NCBI RefSeq assembly: GCF_026155325.1
Contig: NZ_JAPFPW010000003.1
Coordinates: forward strand, 175,789 to 239,788
Length of the DNA: 64,000 nucleotides
Origin: Desulfobotulus pelophilus
Lineage (GTDB): Bacteria > Desulfobacterota > Desulfobacteria > Desulfobacterales > ASO4-4
Reading direction: 5' to 3'
The notes below the pieces were generated by a model. The model was not told the origin of the DNA and ran no database searches. It was given only the letters and a program-made list of their open reading frames with translations. The translations under genes were made by a program, and so were the position numbers. Shown here one piece after another: positions 37,507-45,037 of the stretch (within the stretch, counting starts at the first letter, position 1; each line of letters starts with the position of its first letter).

Positions 37507-38703
37507 ATGCCATCTTCAGCATCCATCGAGCAGTCTCTTTTTTCTTTTGAGTTCATCATCTTAAGTCTCATTGCCTTTCTTGCCTTCTGCAACATCTCCA
37601 TGTTTTACGGCTTCAATGCCTATCTGGAGCAGGCAGGCGTGCCTGCGGTGTGGCGCGGGGTACTGATCAGTCTGGAGCCCTTTACGGCCTTTGCCCTGAG
37701 GCCCCTTGTCAGCACCTTCATTTCTCCCCGTAACGGCATCAGAATCATGGGGCTGGGCTTGGGTATTCTGGCCCTTTCCCTTGGGGGATATGCCCTTGCT
37801 CAGGATATCCGCTATCTGGTTCTGGTGAGAATCTGCCATGGTCTGGGTTTTGTGCTGCTGGTTTCCGCAGTGATCCATGTGCTGGTGCTGTTGATCCCCA
37901 AAAAAAGAAGCGGTCAGGGTTTTGGGATTTTTACGGTCATGACCCTTCTTCCCTACGCCCTGCTGCCGCCTCTGATGGAGAGGCTTCTGCCCTGGGCGGG
38001 AAGTGAGGTGAGGATTTACGTACTGGGTGCCCCCCTTTTTCTCGCCGCCCTCCTGCTTCTTCTTCCCCTTTCTTCCCGTCTGAAGAAACGATGGGTGAGT
38101 CTGCCCGCTGAAGCCATGAAAAAGCCGGGATTTCAGGATATGGTTGCAGGCCTGAAGCATCCCGGCGTTCTCCCCCTTCTCTGGGTGAACTTTCTGGTTT
38201 TTACGGCAACTACCATGGTCTTTTTTTACATGAAGGATCATCTTTTGCGTCTGGGGGCTTCCAATCCGGGGCTTTTTTTCACCCTGACAACGGCCGCCAC
38301 CCTTTTGGTGCGTATTTTCTGCGGAAAATTTATGGACGGCATCAACCGGGCCGGGATGCTGCTTTCTTTTCTTTGTCTTCTGGCTTTTAGTCTCTGCTTT
38401 TTTTCCCTTTCCACAGTGCCTGTTCTGGTTTTGGGGCTGGCCCTTTTTTACGGCATGGTCATCGGCTTTCTCATGCCCCAGCTCAATGCCTTCATGTTTG
38501 ACATCTCCCCTCTGCATCTCAAAGGGATGAACAGCAATCTCATGCTCTTTGCCATGGACGGAGGCTTTTTCATGGGGCCGCTTCTGGCAGGATTTCTCCT
38601 TGGAGCGGGCGTCTCCTATGCCGGTCTTTTTTCCCTTTTTGCCCTGCTTCCGGCCATGGGAATGTTCTGGATCTGGTCCATACGGCGGCTGGCGGCCCCA
38701 TGA
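37507..38703 (+). CDS. MFS transporter
   Basis: 398 aa with about twelve hydrophobic helices, including FEFIILSLIAFLAFCNISMFYGFNAYLEQAGVPAVWRG at the start. The central loop LPLSSRLKKRW separates the halves, and helix-rich FFYMKDHLLRLG begins the second half. General sugar-efflux or drug-type MFS architecture; substrate unknown. The start ATG has only a weak AAAGGT site. Convergent with the GNAT gene with a 14-bp gap. Confidence 0.82.
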   Translation: MPSSASIEQSLFSFEFIILSLIAFLAFCNISMFYGFNAYLEQAGVPAVWRGVLISLEPFTAFALRPLVSTFISPRNGIRIMGLGLGILALSLGGYALAQDIRYLVLVRICHGLGFVLLVSAVIHVLVLLIPKKRSGQGFGIFTVMTLLPYALLPPLMERLLPWAGSEVRIYVLGAPLFLAALLLLLPLSSRLKKRWVSLPAEAMKKPGFQDMVAGLKHPGVLPLLWVNFLVFTATTMVFFYMKDHLLRLGASNPGLFFTLTTAATLLVRIFCGKFMDGINRAGMLLSFLCLLAFSLCFFSLSTVPVLVLGLALFYGMVIGFLMPQLNAFMFDISPLHLKGMNSNLMLFAMDGGFFMGPLLAGFLLGAGVSYAGLFSLFALLPAMGMFWIWSIRRLAAP

Positions 38704-38717
38704 AAGTCTGGGAGATC

Positions 38718-39704
38718 TCAGCCCCTGCGGGTGGCCTCCCTGTCCTTTACGAGGGCAGCCAGAATATTTTCCGCCCGTTCTCCATACAGCTTTATGCCTT
38801 CAATGTTGGGTTCATGGAGAAGTTTCTGCATGAGAATGCCGTCGTCTCCGTACCAGCAGGGCAGGGCACCGCCAAGGAAATAGGCCTGATGGCGGAGAAT
38901 GTCTATGGCTGGAACCACCTCCGGCCTGCTGAGATCCAAAAAGACCTGAATCACGGTGCAGCCCTGATCCTCAGCTTCTTTTTCCTTTTCTTTCAGGATA
39001 TTCCCGAAATCTCCGCCCAGCTCAAGGAAGGTGAAACGGGCCACACCGGCGCCTGCGTAGATGCTTTCCGTGACCCTGCTTTGCGTATCCGTCAGGGGAG
39101 AAGATGCCGCAACAAAATCCCTTGAAAGATTGAGGCCTTCATAGAAAGCGGGCAGGATGTGAGCATAGGCGGGGTGGAGATGTACCTTGCGGCGTTCGCT
39201 ATCTTTTATTTTAAAGCCGATCAGGGCCGAAACCCTTCCGGAACTGCTTTTTTCCTTGTCATAGGCATCGGCTGGCATGAGATCAATTTCTATGCCTGTG
39301 GAGATATAGCCCAGACGGATTCCCGCTTTATGCGTAAAGACATGGTTACAGACCCCTTCTCCCCAGAGATTGTGCAGCCCTTTTTCCGGATAGATTCTGC
39401 TGTGGGCAAGGCCCATGGTTTTTCCCAGAATATCCTGATTGCGGAGCTCTTTGAGTACAATGCCCTGTCCCTCTTCGTAGAGATCCCTGTTGGGCGGGCC
39501 GGAGCGGTAAACGGCTGTCTGCCCCACCACCCGCCCATCAAGGATGGCCAGTACCCGAAAGAAATCCCCGGCTTCCTGGGCTGCAAGGATGGCTTCGGGG
39601 TCATACACACTGGCAACGGGGTAATGGTCGCCATACACGGCCCGGTACAGTTCCACAACACCGGGGGCATCCTCTTTCTGCATGAGACGAATCTGAAGAT
39701 CCAT
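38718..39704 (-). CDS. GNAT-family N-acetyltransferase, last gene of the xdh operon
   Basis: 328 aa. The N-terminal part (about 1-160) is a GNAT fold: IRLMQKEDAPGVVELYRAVYG, then FRVLAILDGRVVGQTAVYRS and the acetyl-CoA loop region GLAHSRIYPEKGLHNLWGEG. The C-terminal half is unassigned, with a second GNAT-like stretch. The substrate is unknown. The ATG at 39704 follows AAAGGA; the ATG at 39719 overlaps the mocA-like stop (ATGA) and is the coupled alternative. Its place at the end of the molybdenum hydroxylase operon suggests a role in the same pathway, but this is inference. Confidence 0.78.
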   Translation of the reverse strand: MDLQIRLMQKEDAPGVVELYRAVYGDHYPVASVYDPEAILAAQEAGDFFRVLAILDGRVVGQTAVYRSGPPNRDLYEEGQGIVLKELRNQDILGKTMGLAHSRIYPEKGLHNLWGEGVCNHVFTHKAGIRLGYISTGIEIDLMPADAYDKEKSSSGRVSALIGFKIKDSERRKVHLHPAYAHILPAFYEGLNLSRDFVAASSPLTDTQSRVTESIYAGAGVARFTFLELGGDFGNILKEKEKEAEDQGCTVIQVFLDLSRPEVVPAIDILRHQAYFLGGALPCWYGDDGILMQKLLHEPNIEGIKLYGERAENILAALVKDREATRRG

Positions 39705-39715
39705 GTTTTTTCCTT

Positions 39716-40384
39716 TCATGGAGTGGGGGATGGATGGGCGGATCTGTCGGAGGGCGGACAGGGGGAGCCGGAAAGTCTCTCTACAAGGAAGAGGCTCTGG
39801 TAGGCTTCCGGTGTATCCATATCCTTTACAATACCCGCATCCGGACAGGGAATTTCAAGAAAAGCCGTTGTTTCGAGAAAACTTCTGAGTCCGCCTTCGC
39901 CGGAAAAGGCAAGAAGGCCGGGGACCAGTTCCGCACGGAGCAGGGGCGGGTGCCCCCTTTCTCCCTGAAAAACGGGGATGAAGGCTTTTTTGTGGGGATG
40001 GGTTTCCATGGCATGCATCAGCGCCAGCAGGGTGGGGCAGGACACTAAGGGAATATCCACGGGATGGACAAAAAAGGCCTGCGTTTCCGGAGAAAGGGCT
40101 TCAAGACCCCTTTGCACCGAAGAAAACATCCCCCTTTCCGCTGCGGGATTGGGCAGGATGCGGGCTTCAAGGCTCAGCGCCTCCAAGGCAGGGGTATTGT
40201 CTCCGCTGATTACGGTGATGGCATGGATATCTGCCTTTTTGTAGAGGGCAATGAGATGCTCCACCACAGTCCGGTTTCCGAAGGGAAGCCCTGCCTTGTC
40301 TTGGCCCATGCGGCTGGATTTTCCTGCGGCAAGGATAAGAACCGCACAGTCTCTTTTGGGATGGGGGCGGGCATTTTTCCTCAC
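39716..40384 (-). CDS. mocA: Molybdenum cofactor nucleotidyltransferase (MocA-like)
   Basis: 222 aa, MobA/MocA-type NTP transferase. The nucleotide-binding signature VLILAAGKSSRMGQDKAGLPFG is at about 15-36, followed by PAAERGMFSSVQRGLE and HPVDIPLVS with the metal-binding Asp. MocA adds CMP to molybdopterin for xanthine-oxidase-family enzymes, and its position after XdhC fits that. Start overlaps the xdhC stop (ATGA). The last 25 residues are Ser/Pro-rich and unusual. Confidence 0.87.
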   Translation of the reverse strand: MRKNARPHPKRDCAVLILAAGKSSRMGQDKAGLPFGNRTVVEHLIALYKKADIHAITVISGDNTPALEALSLEARILPNPAAERGMFSSVQRGLEALSPETQAFFVHPVDIPLVSCPTLLALMHAMETHPHKKAFIPVFQGERGHPPLLRAELVPGLLAFSGEGGLRSFLETTAFLEIPCPDAGIVKDMDTPEAYQSLFLVERLSGSPCPPSDRSAHPSPTP

Positions 40385-41382
40385 AGGCCTGATTTCCTGC
40401 GGATGGTGATCATTTCCCCGAGAATGCTCACGGCAATTTCCCCCGGTGTCTGGGCCCCAATGGCAAGGCCCACGGGGCAGTGTACTCGGGAGATGGCCTC
40501 ATCCCCGAAACCTTTCTCCCGAAGCTTGGCAAAAAGGGTTTCCCGCTTGCGGCGGCTGCCCACCATGCCGATGTAGCGGGCCTGGGTTTTTAAGGCCTGT
40601 TCCAGCACGATGTGGTCATGGCTGTGGCCATAGGTGGCAATGAGAATCCAGGTGGAAGGGGTGACGGAAAGCCCTTCCATGCAGCCCTCAAAACTTTCGA
40701 TGCTGTGGACGGGAACATTTTCAGGAAAGGAGATGGTCCCAAGGTAGTCTTTGCGGTCATCGAAGATGCCGGGGTCAAAGCCTGCGGCAAGGGCCATGGG
40801 ACAGAGGGCCTGGGCGATGTGACCGGCTCCGAAGATCAGGAGGCTGGCCTGAGGTTCAAGGCTTATGAAAAAACTGCCGGATGAGGAGGGGCTGTTTTCT
40901 TCCATGGAGAAGCGCGTTTCTTCCAGAATGCGGATACGGCAGGGAAAAGCTTTGGATCTCTTTTCCATCTCCTCTTTTCTTTCATGGGAAAAAGAAACCT
41001 GAAAACCTGTGGCACGCCTTTCCCCCAGATTTTTCACAAGATTTTCAAGAAGAAAAAGCTCCGGGCCTGCCCCTTTTTTCAGGGGAAGAAGGAGGAGAGA
41101 AGCACTGCCACCGCAGGGCATTCCGGCCATCTCCGGTGTGAGACGGGCTTCCATGTGCCGGGCTTTTCCTTCTTCCATTGTTTGTCTGGCCTGGGCCATG
41201 GCCTCCATTTCCAGTGCGCCGCCGCCCACACTGCCTTGTGTTTTGCCATCCCCTTTCACCAGCATGAGGGCCTTTTCATCGCCGGGCACAGAGCCTGTAT
41301 GGGAGATGATGGCCACAAGGCAGGCGGGGTCTTCTTTTTTAAGGATTTCCATGCAGGCGCTGAGGATTTCCATGGCTGTCAT
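40381..41382 (-). CDS. xdhC: XdhC-family Mo-cofactor maturation protein
   Basis: 333 aa. The N-terminal XdhC/CoxI domain has SHTGSVPGDEKALMLV and GSVGGGALE, and the C-terminal Rossmann domain (about 185-320) has LLIFGAGHIAQALCPMA, GIFDDRKDY, ATYGHSHD and YIGMVGSRRK, followed by HCPVGLAIGAQTPGEIAVSILGEM. XdhC sulfurates or carries the molybdenum cofactor and inserts it into the hydroxylase. Coupled by ATGA overlaps to the FAD-subunit and mocA genes. Confidence 0.92.
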   Translation of the reverse strand: MTAMEILSACMEILKKEDPACLVAIISHTGSVPGDEKALMLVKGDGKTQGSVGGGALEMEAMAQARQTMEEGKARHMEARLTPEMAGMPCGGSASLLLLPLKKGAGPELFLLENLVKNLGERRATGFQVSFSHERKEEMEKRSKAFPCRIRILEETRFSMEENSPSSSGSFFISLEPQASLLIFGAGHIAQALCPMALAAGFDPGIFDDRKDYLGTISFPENVPVHSIESFEGCMEGLSVTPSTWILIATYGHSHDHIVLEQALKTQARYIGMVGSRRKRETLFAKLREKGFGDEAISRVHCPVGLAIGAQTPGEIAVSILGEMITIRRKSGL

Positions 41383-42242
41383 GACTGCTCTCCTTTGTCA
41401 TCAGAATCCCGGTACAGGATCAGCCTTTGCAGGAGACTGGCGCTCACTGTTTTTCTGTAGTCCGCACTGGCCCGGATATCGCTGATGGGCTGCACCGCTT
41501 TTTGGGCGTGAAAGGCCGCTTCCTTCAGGCTTTCTTCCCGAAGGGGTTTTCCCATGAGGGCGGCTTCGGCTTCGGAAGAGCGGATCACCTTCGGCCCCAC
41601 GCTGCCCCAGGCCAGGCGGGCTTCCGTCACAAGGCCCTGTTCCATGCGGATCAGGGCGGCAAGGCTTGCCACGGCGATGGCCATGGCGTTGCGGTTGCCC
41701 ACCTTTTCAAAGTGCTGGATGGGGGTGTTTTGGGGGATGGAAATGCGGATGCGGTGCAAAAGCTCACCGGGTAACAGTGCCGTACGGCCCGGACCTGTAA
41801 TAAAGGCTTCCATGGAAAGGGTGCGCAGACCCGTTTCCGAAAGAAGATCCAGCCGGGCGTCGAGCAGGAAGAGGGCGGGCAGGGTATCGCCTGCCGGAGA
41901 AGCGGTGCAGAGATTGCCCCCGAGGGTGGCCATGTTCCGGAGGGCAGGCCCGCCCACGGATGCGGCCCCCTGACAGAGCAGGGGCAGGTGCTGGCGGGTC
42001 AGGGGATGGCTTGCCACTTCCCTCAGGGTGCAGGCGGCTCCAATGGAGATCTCCTCTCCTTCTTTCAGGATATCTCCCATGCCCGCCATGCGTTCAAGGC
42101 CGATGAGGGGGGGCAGGGCTTTTTGCTTCTGACGCAGGGCCACCAGAAGATCCGTGCCGCCCGCCATGAACCGGGCTTCGGGATACGCCTTTACCATGGA
42201 AAGGAGCATTTCCTTTGTACGGGGAAAGAGAACGGGGTTCAT
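41379..42242 (-). CDS. Molybdenum hydroxylase FAD-binding subunit
   Basis: 287 aa. MAGGTDLLVALRQ (about 27-39) and LGGNLCTASPAGDTLPALFLLDA (about 103-125) are the FAD-binding signatures of the xanthine dehydrogenase/CO dehydrogenase medium subunit, followed by the CO-deh-flav C-terminal domain. It transfers electrons from the Fe-S clusters to NAD+ or another acceptor. Its ATG overlaps the 2Fe-2S stop and follows AAAGGAGAT. Confidence 0.94.
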   Translation of the reverse strand: MNPVLFPRTKEMLLSMVKAYPEARFMAGGTDLLVALRQKQKALPPLIGLERMAGMGDILKEGEEISIGAACTLREVASHPLTRQHLPLLCQGAASVGGPALRNMATLGGNLCTASPAGDTLPALFLLDARLDLLSETGLRTLSMEAFITGPGRTALLPGELLHRIRISIPQNTPIQHFEKVGNRNAMAIAVASLAALIRMEQGLVTEARLAWGSVGPKVIRSSEAEAALMGKPLREESLKEAAFHAQKAVQPISDIRASADYRKTVSASLLQRLILYRDSDDKGEQS

Positions 42243-42739
42243 GGCATCTCCTTTGGGGCCTTAAGGGTTTTTGCCGTATCTTCCACGGCATCGAGGATTT
42301 TCACATACCCTGTGCAGCGGCAGAGGTTTCCCGAAAGGCCTTTGCGGATATCTTCCCGATCTGCGTCAGGATGCTTTCGCAGGAGGGCCAGAGCCGTCAT
42401 TTCCATACCGGGAATGCAATAGCCACACTGCACGGCTCCCTTTTCTTCAAAGGAGGTGATGAGCTTTTCTCCCACAGGATCTTTTTCAAGGCTTTCAACG
42501 GTTTCTATGTTGCGGCCTTCCAGCTGGGCCGCCAGCATGAGGCAGGAGAGCATGGGAAGGCCATCCACAAGGAGGGTACAGGCCCCGCATTCACCGGTTC
42601 CGCAGCCTTCCTTGGTGCCTGTGAGCGGAAGGTCTTCCCGGAGAAGATCCACCACCCTGCGGCCGGGGGCGACGGACAGGGAAAGGGGACTGCCGTTCAG
42701 AAAAAAGGAGATGGGAGCGTTTTCAGGGGGTTTTGACAT
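42239..42739 (-). CDS. Molybdenum hydroxylase 2Fe-2S subunit
   Basis: 166 aa. The N-terminal plant-type ferredoxin domain has GCGTGECGACTLLVDG with three Cys plus a fourth in SCL, and the C-terminal all-helical domain has QCGYCIPGMEM and LSGNLCRCTGYVKI for the second 2Fe-2S cluster. It links the molybdenum site to the FAD subunit. CGGAG precedes the ATG at 42739. The catalytic subunit gene lies 2.3 kb upstream, beyond an AlbA_2 gene and a small gene. Confidence 0.95.
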   Translation of the reverse strand: MSKPPENAPISFFLNGSPLSLSVAPGRRVVDLLREDLPLTGTKEGCGTGECGACTLLVDGLPMLSCLMLAAQLEGRNIETVESLEKDPVGEKLITSFEEKGAVQCGYCIPGMEMTALALLRKHPDADREDIRKGLSGNLCRCTGYVKILDAVEDTAKTLKAPKEMP

Positions 42740-42843
42740 GGGAATATCTCCGGGAAAATGGTTTTTATCTCTTATGTTTGCCGGAAGGAAAGTTTGGCTG
42801 GATTGCTTCCTGTCTTTTTTTAAAGGACAGCGGCCAGACTTTG

Positions 42844-43083
42844 CTATTTGATATATACGACAAAATTCTGATTGCTTTTCCAGTCAACGATCACATCTTT
42901 TCTGGTTACGCCCTCCTTGAAGGATATACCGAAAGTGGCTTTGTATCCGGCAGGTGCTCCCAGTTCATACACATCGTAGTATTTCTGGGAACAATATCCG
43001 GCGGCAGTGCTGTTATTTTGAAAAAGCAGGCTTCCCAGAGCAAGGCAGCTGAGGGTGTAAAGTATGAAGGCAATGGGTTTCAT
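42844..43083 (-). CDS. Small secreted protein
   Basis: 79 aa with a clear signal peptide (about 1-27, ending TAAG) and AAAGGAGA before the ATG. The mature 52 residues hold one Cys and several Tyr (YCSQKYYDVYELG). No family is recognised. It sits between the AlbA_2/repeat insertion and the 2Fe-2S gene and may have arrived with the insertion. Confidence 0.6.
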   Translation of the reverse strand: MKPIAFILYTLSCLALGSLLFQNNSTAAGYCSQKYYDVYELGAPAGYKATFGISFKEGVTRKDVIVDWKSNQNFVVYIK

Positions 43084-43270
43084 GGTCGTTTCTCCTTTTT
43101 TTGTCTTTGTCTGTTGCGTTCCGGACCTTTATCGCTGAAGGGGTGGACACCGCTGTTTTCATGTGAAACTTTTAGGAGCTATGGGAGTGATGATACGGCC
43201 CGGCAGTATCACAGGGTTTCAATGCTTTCCACGGTGCCTTTCTCCTCTGTGTGCATAACCGCGTGTAGGC

Positions 43271-43367
43271 GCGTATAGACCGCGTATAGACCGCGTATAG
43301 ACCGCGTATAGACCGCGTATAGACCGCGTATAGACCGCGTATAGACCGCGTATAGACCGCGTATAGA
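43271..43367. repeat. 11-bp tandem direct repeat array (about 8.8 copies)
   Basis: Eight perfect head-to-tail copies of GCGTATAGACC and a partial ninth, preceded by a degenerate copy GCGTGTAGGC at 43261. The array begins 12 bases past the stop of the AlbA_2/HATPase gene. The 10-mer CCGCGTATAG also occurs twice inside the 3' end of that gene (43532-43541 and 43586-43595). The 11-bp period is about one helical turn, so proteins bound to each unit would line one face of the DNA. It is too short-period for CRISPR. Confidence 0.95.
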
Positions 43368-43378
43368 AAATATAGTTT

Positions 43379-45037
43379 TCATTGCCCCAATACGGTGTAA
43401 AACGTCCATCTTTTTTGTCCGTGCTTTTCTAATTTACCGTCTTTATGCAGTTTATTCAGCAGCCGAGAAGCCTGATCCTCTGACAGATGGCATAAATTCG
43501 CCACCTCCGCGCGTTTGATACCACCATGTTGCCGCGTATAGTTCAGTACCATCTGTTCATTTTGCAACGCAGAAAACGCCGCCTGCCGCGTATAGGCCAC
43601 TTTGTCCCCTGCATTCCGGTAAAGGGATGCGGACAGGGTATAGCTTCTACCTCTGGTGGTGCCATGCCCCTCCACCATTCCCCGTTCTATGAGGGCTTCC
43701 AGGGTTCTCTTGGCCGAAGCCGCATCCCGCTGGATCTGCCCCGCCAGTTCTTCAATGGTCAGGCGTTTCATTTGCCGCAGAGCGGACAGGGCGATGAGGC
43801 TGTCCACGGGCATTCTGCTGTTCAGACGGTTTTCCTCGTCCACAATCAGTTTCAGAAAATCCAGATCCGCAGCACCCGTTGGCATGCGCAGAATAACGGA
43901 ATGGGCATCCGTGCGGGAATAGTCCGGTAAGGCCCGGCCAAAGCGCAGCATACCCCGGTAAATGGTATCCACGCCGCGTCCGGAGCGTTCAACAATACCG
44001 ATACGTTTCAGGGCATCGGCAAGGGCGGGATTACGGGGGCGCGGTTCTGTGGTGAGGATATTGGCGAGGGTCACGCCTTCCACCAGTCCGCCGGGATTGC
44101 TGACCACCAGCGCATCATCCTCCAGCCGCACATGCACAGCCCCAAGGCGGTGATAATCCCGATGGATCAGGGCATTGGCCACCGCTTCACGGAAGGCATC
44201 CATGTCCACCTTGGGCACAGGTACGCGGAACATGCCGATGCGCACTTCCTCTTCCGGATTGTACGGCCTGAAATTTGTTTCTAACCAGTCCAGGGCCTTG
44301 AGCAGAGGAAAACGCCGGAATTCGTTTAGTCTGACGGCTTCCTGGGCCATGACCTGAAAGGCGAGTTCATGGGTGGGTACCAGCTGGCGCAGGGCGGATT
44401 CACGGCCAATCAGGAGAAGGCCTGTGAGGGTCGGCGTCCGGGTGCCGTCCCCTTGTCTATGGGTGAGACCCAGCACGCCGTCGAGATCCGCGTCTTCCAG
44501 TTCCAGCAGCACCTTGTCACCGCCGAAGGTTTCCACATTCTGGCGAAGGCGTTCGCGCTCCAGAGGGTCCAGATCCGCCAGTGTGGCTCCGGCAACGGGA
44601 CGGGCGGATACGTCCAGAAGGCCGAAAGTACTGGCCCGGCTGATGCGGTCATGGGGAAGCATGGGCACGCATTCCGGCGTTCCGTCATGTTTAAGCCGTC
44701 TGCGTAGATAGACACCGCTGCGGGTGGCGGTTTCCTGCGGGCTTTTGGGTACGCGGATTCTGGCCACCCGGATACCTTTGATTTCGATGGCTTCCACGGC
44801 CACTGTCAGGGACGGGGAGGTGCGGGCTGCCACAAGGCCAGCCAGACCATCGAGGGAAAAATGCTCGGGATGCAGACCTGTGGGGGTGCCATCGTCTTCC
44901 ACGCCAAGCCAGAGGTCACCGCCTTCGGCATTGGCCAGACAGACAATGGCCTCAATCAGATCTGTATCCGAAAGGCGTTTGTGGTCGCTTTTGAACTCAA
45001 CGGTCAGGGTCTCTCTGGGAGGAATGACGGTGCTCAT
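43379..45037 (-). CDS. AlbA_2/HATPase_c_4 putative regulator (RecG-related family)
   Basis: 552 aa. Residues about 10-125 form an AlbA_2 (Schlafen-like) putative DNA-binding domain: ETLTVEFKSDHKRLSDTDLIEAIVCLANAEGGDLWLGVEDDG. Residues about 275-385 match HATPase_c_4 (FREAVANALIHRDYHRLGAVHVRLEDDALVVSNPGGLVEG, then RNPALADALKRIGIVERSGRGVD). The C-terminus has two winged-helix segments, the last with KRAEVANLCHLSEDQASRLLNKL. Proteins of this type are common in accessory and defence regions; function is unclear. Its ATG overlaps the stop of the molybdenum subunit gene (ATGA), yet it interrupts the xdh operon. An 11-bp repeat array follows its stop. Confidence 0.88.
   Translation of the reverse strand: MSTVIPPRETLTVEFKSDHKRLSDTDLIEAIVCLANAEGGDLWLGVEDDGTPTGLHPEHFSLDGLAGLVAARTSPSLTVAVEAIEIKGIRVARIRVPKSPQETATRSGVYLRRRLKHDGTPECVPMLPHDRISRASTFGLLDVSARPVAGATLADLDPLERERLRQNVETFGGDKVLLELEDADLDGVLGLTHRQGDGTRTPTLTGLLLIGRESALRQLVPTHELAFQVMAQEAVRLNEFRRFPLLKALDWLETNFRPYNPEEEVRIGMFRVPVPKVDMDAFREAVANALIHRDYHRLGAVHVRLEDDALVVSNPGGLVEGVTLANILTTEPRPRNPALADALKRIGIVERSGRGVDTIYRGMLRFGRALPDYSRTDAHSVILRMPTGAADLDFLKLIVDEENRLNSRMPVDSLIALSALRQMKRLTIEELAGQIQRDAASAKRTLEALIERGMVEGHGTTRGRSYTLSASLYRNAGDKVAYTRQAAFSALQNEQMVLNYTRQHGGIKRAEVANLCHLSEDQASRLLNKLHKDGKLEKHGQKRWTFYTVLGQ

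Noticed and set aside
43261..43370. CRISPR array
   Set aside because: The period is 11 bp with no spacers and no cas genes nearby; it is a simple tandem repeat.
43209..43409. Small protein encoded by the 11-bp repeat array
   Set aside because: The frame exists only because the repeat lacks stops in any frame; the peptide is a bare repeat and overlaps the regulator gene's end.
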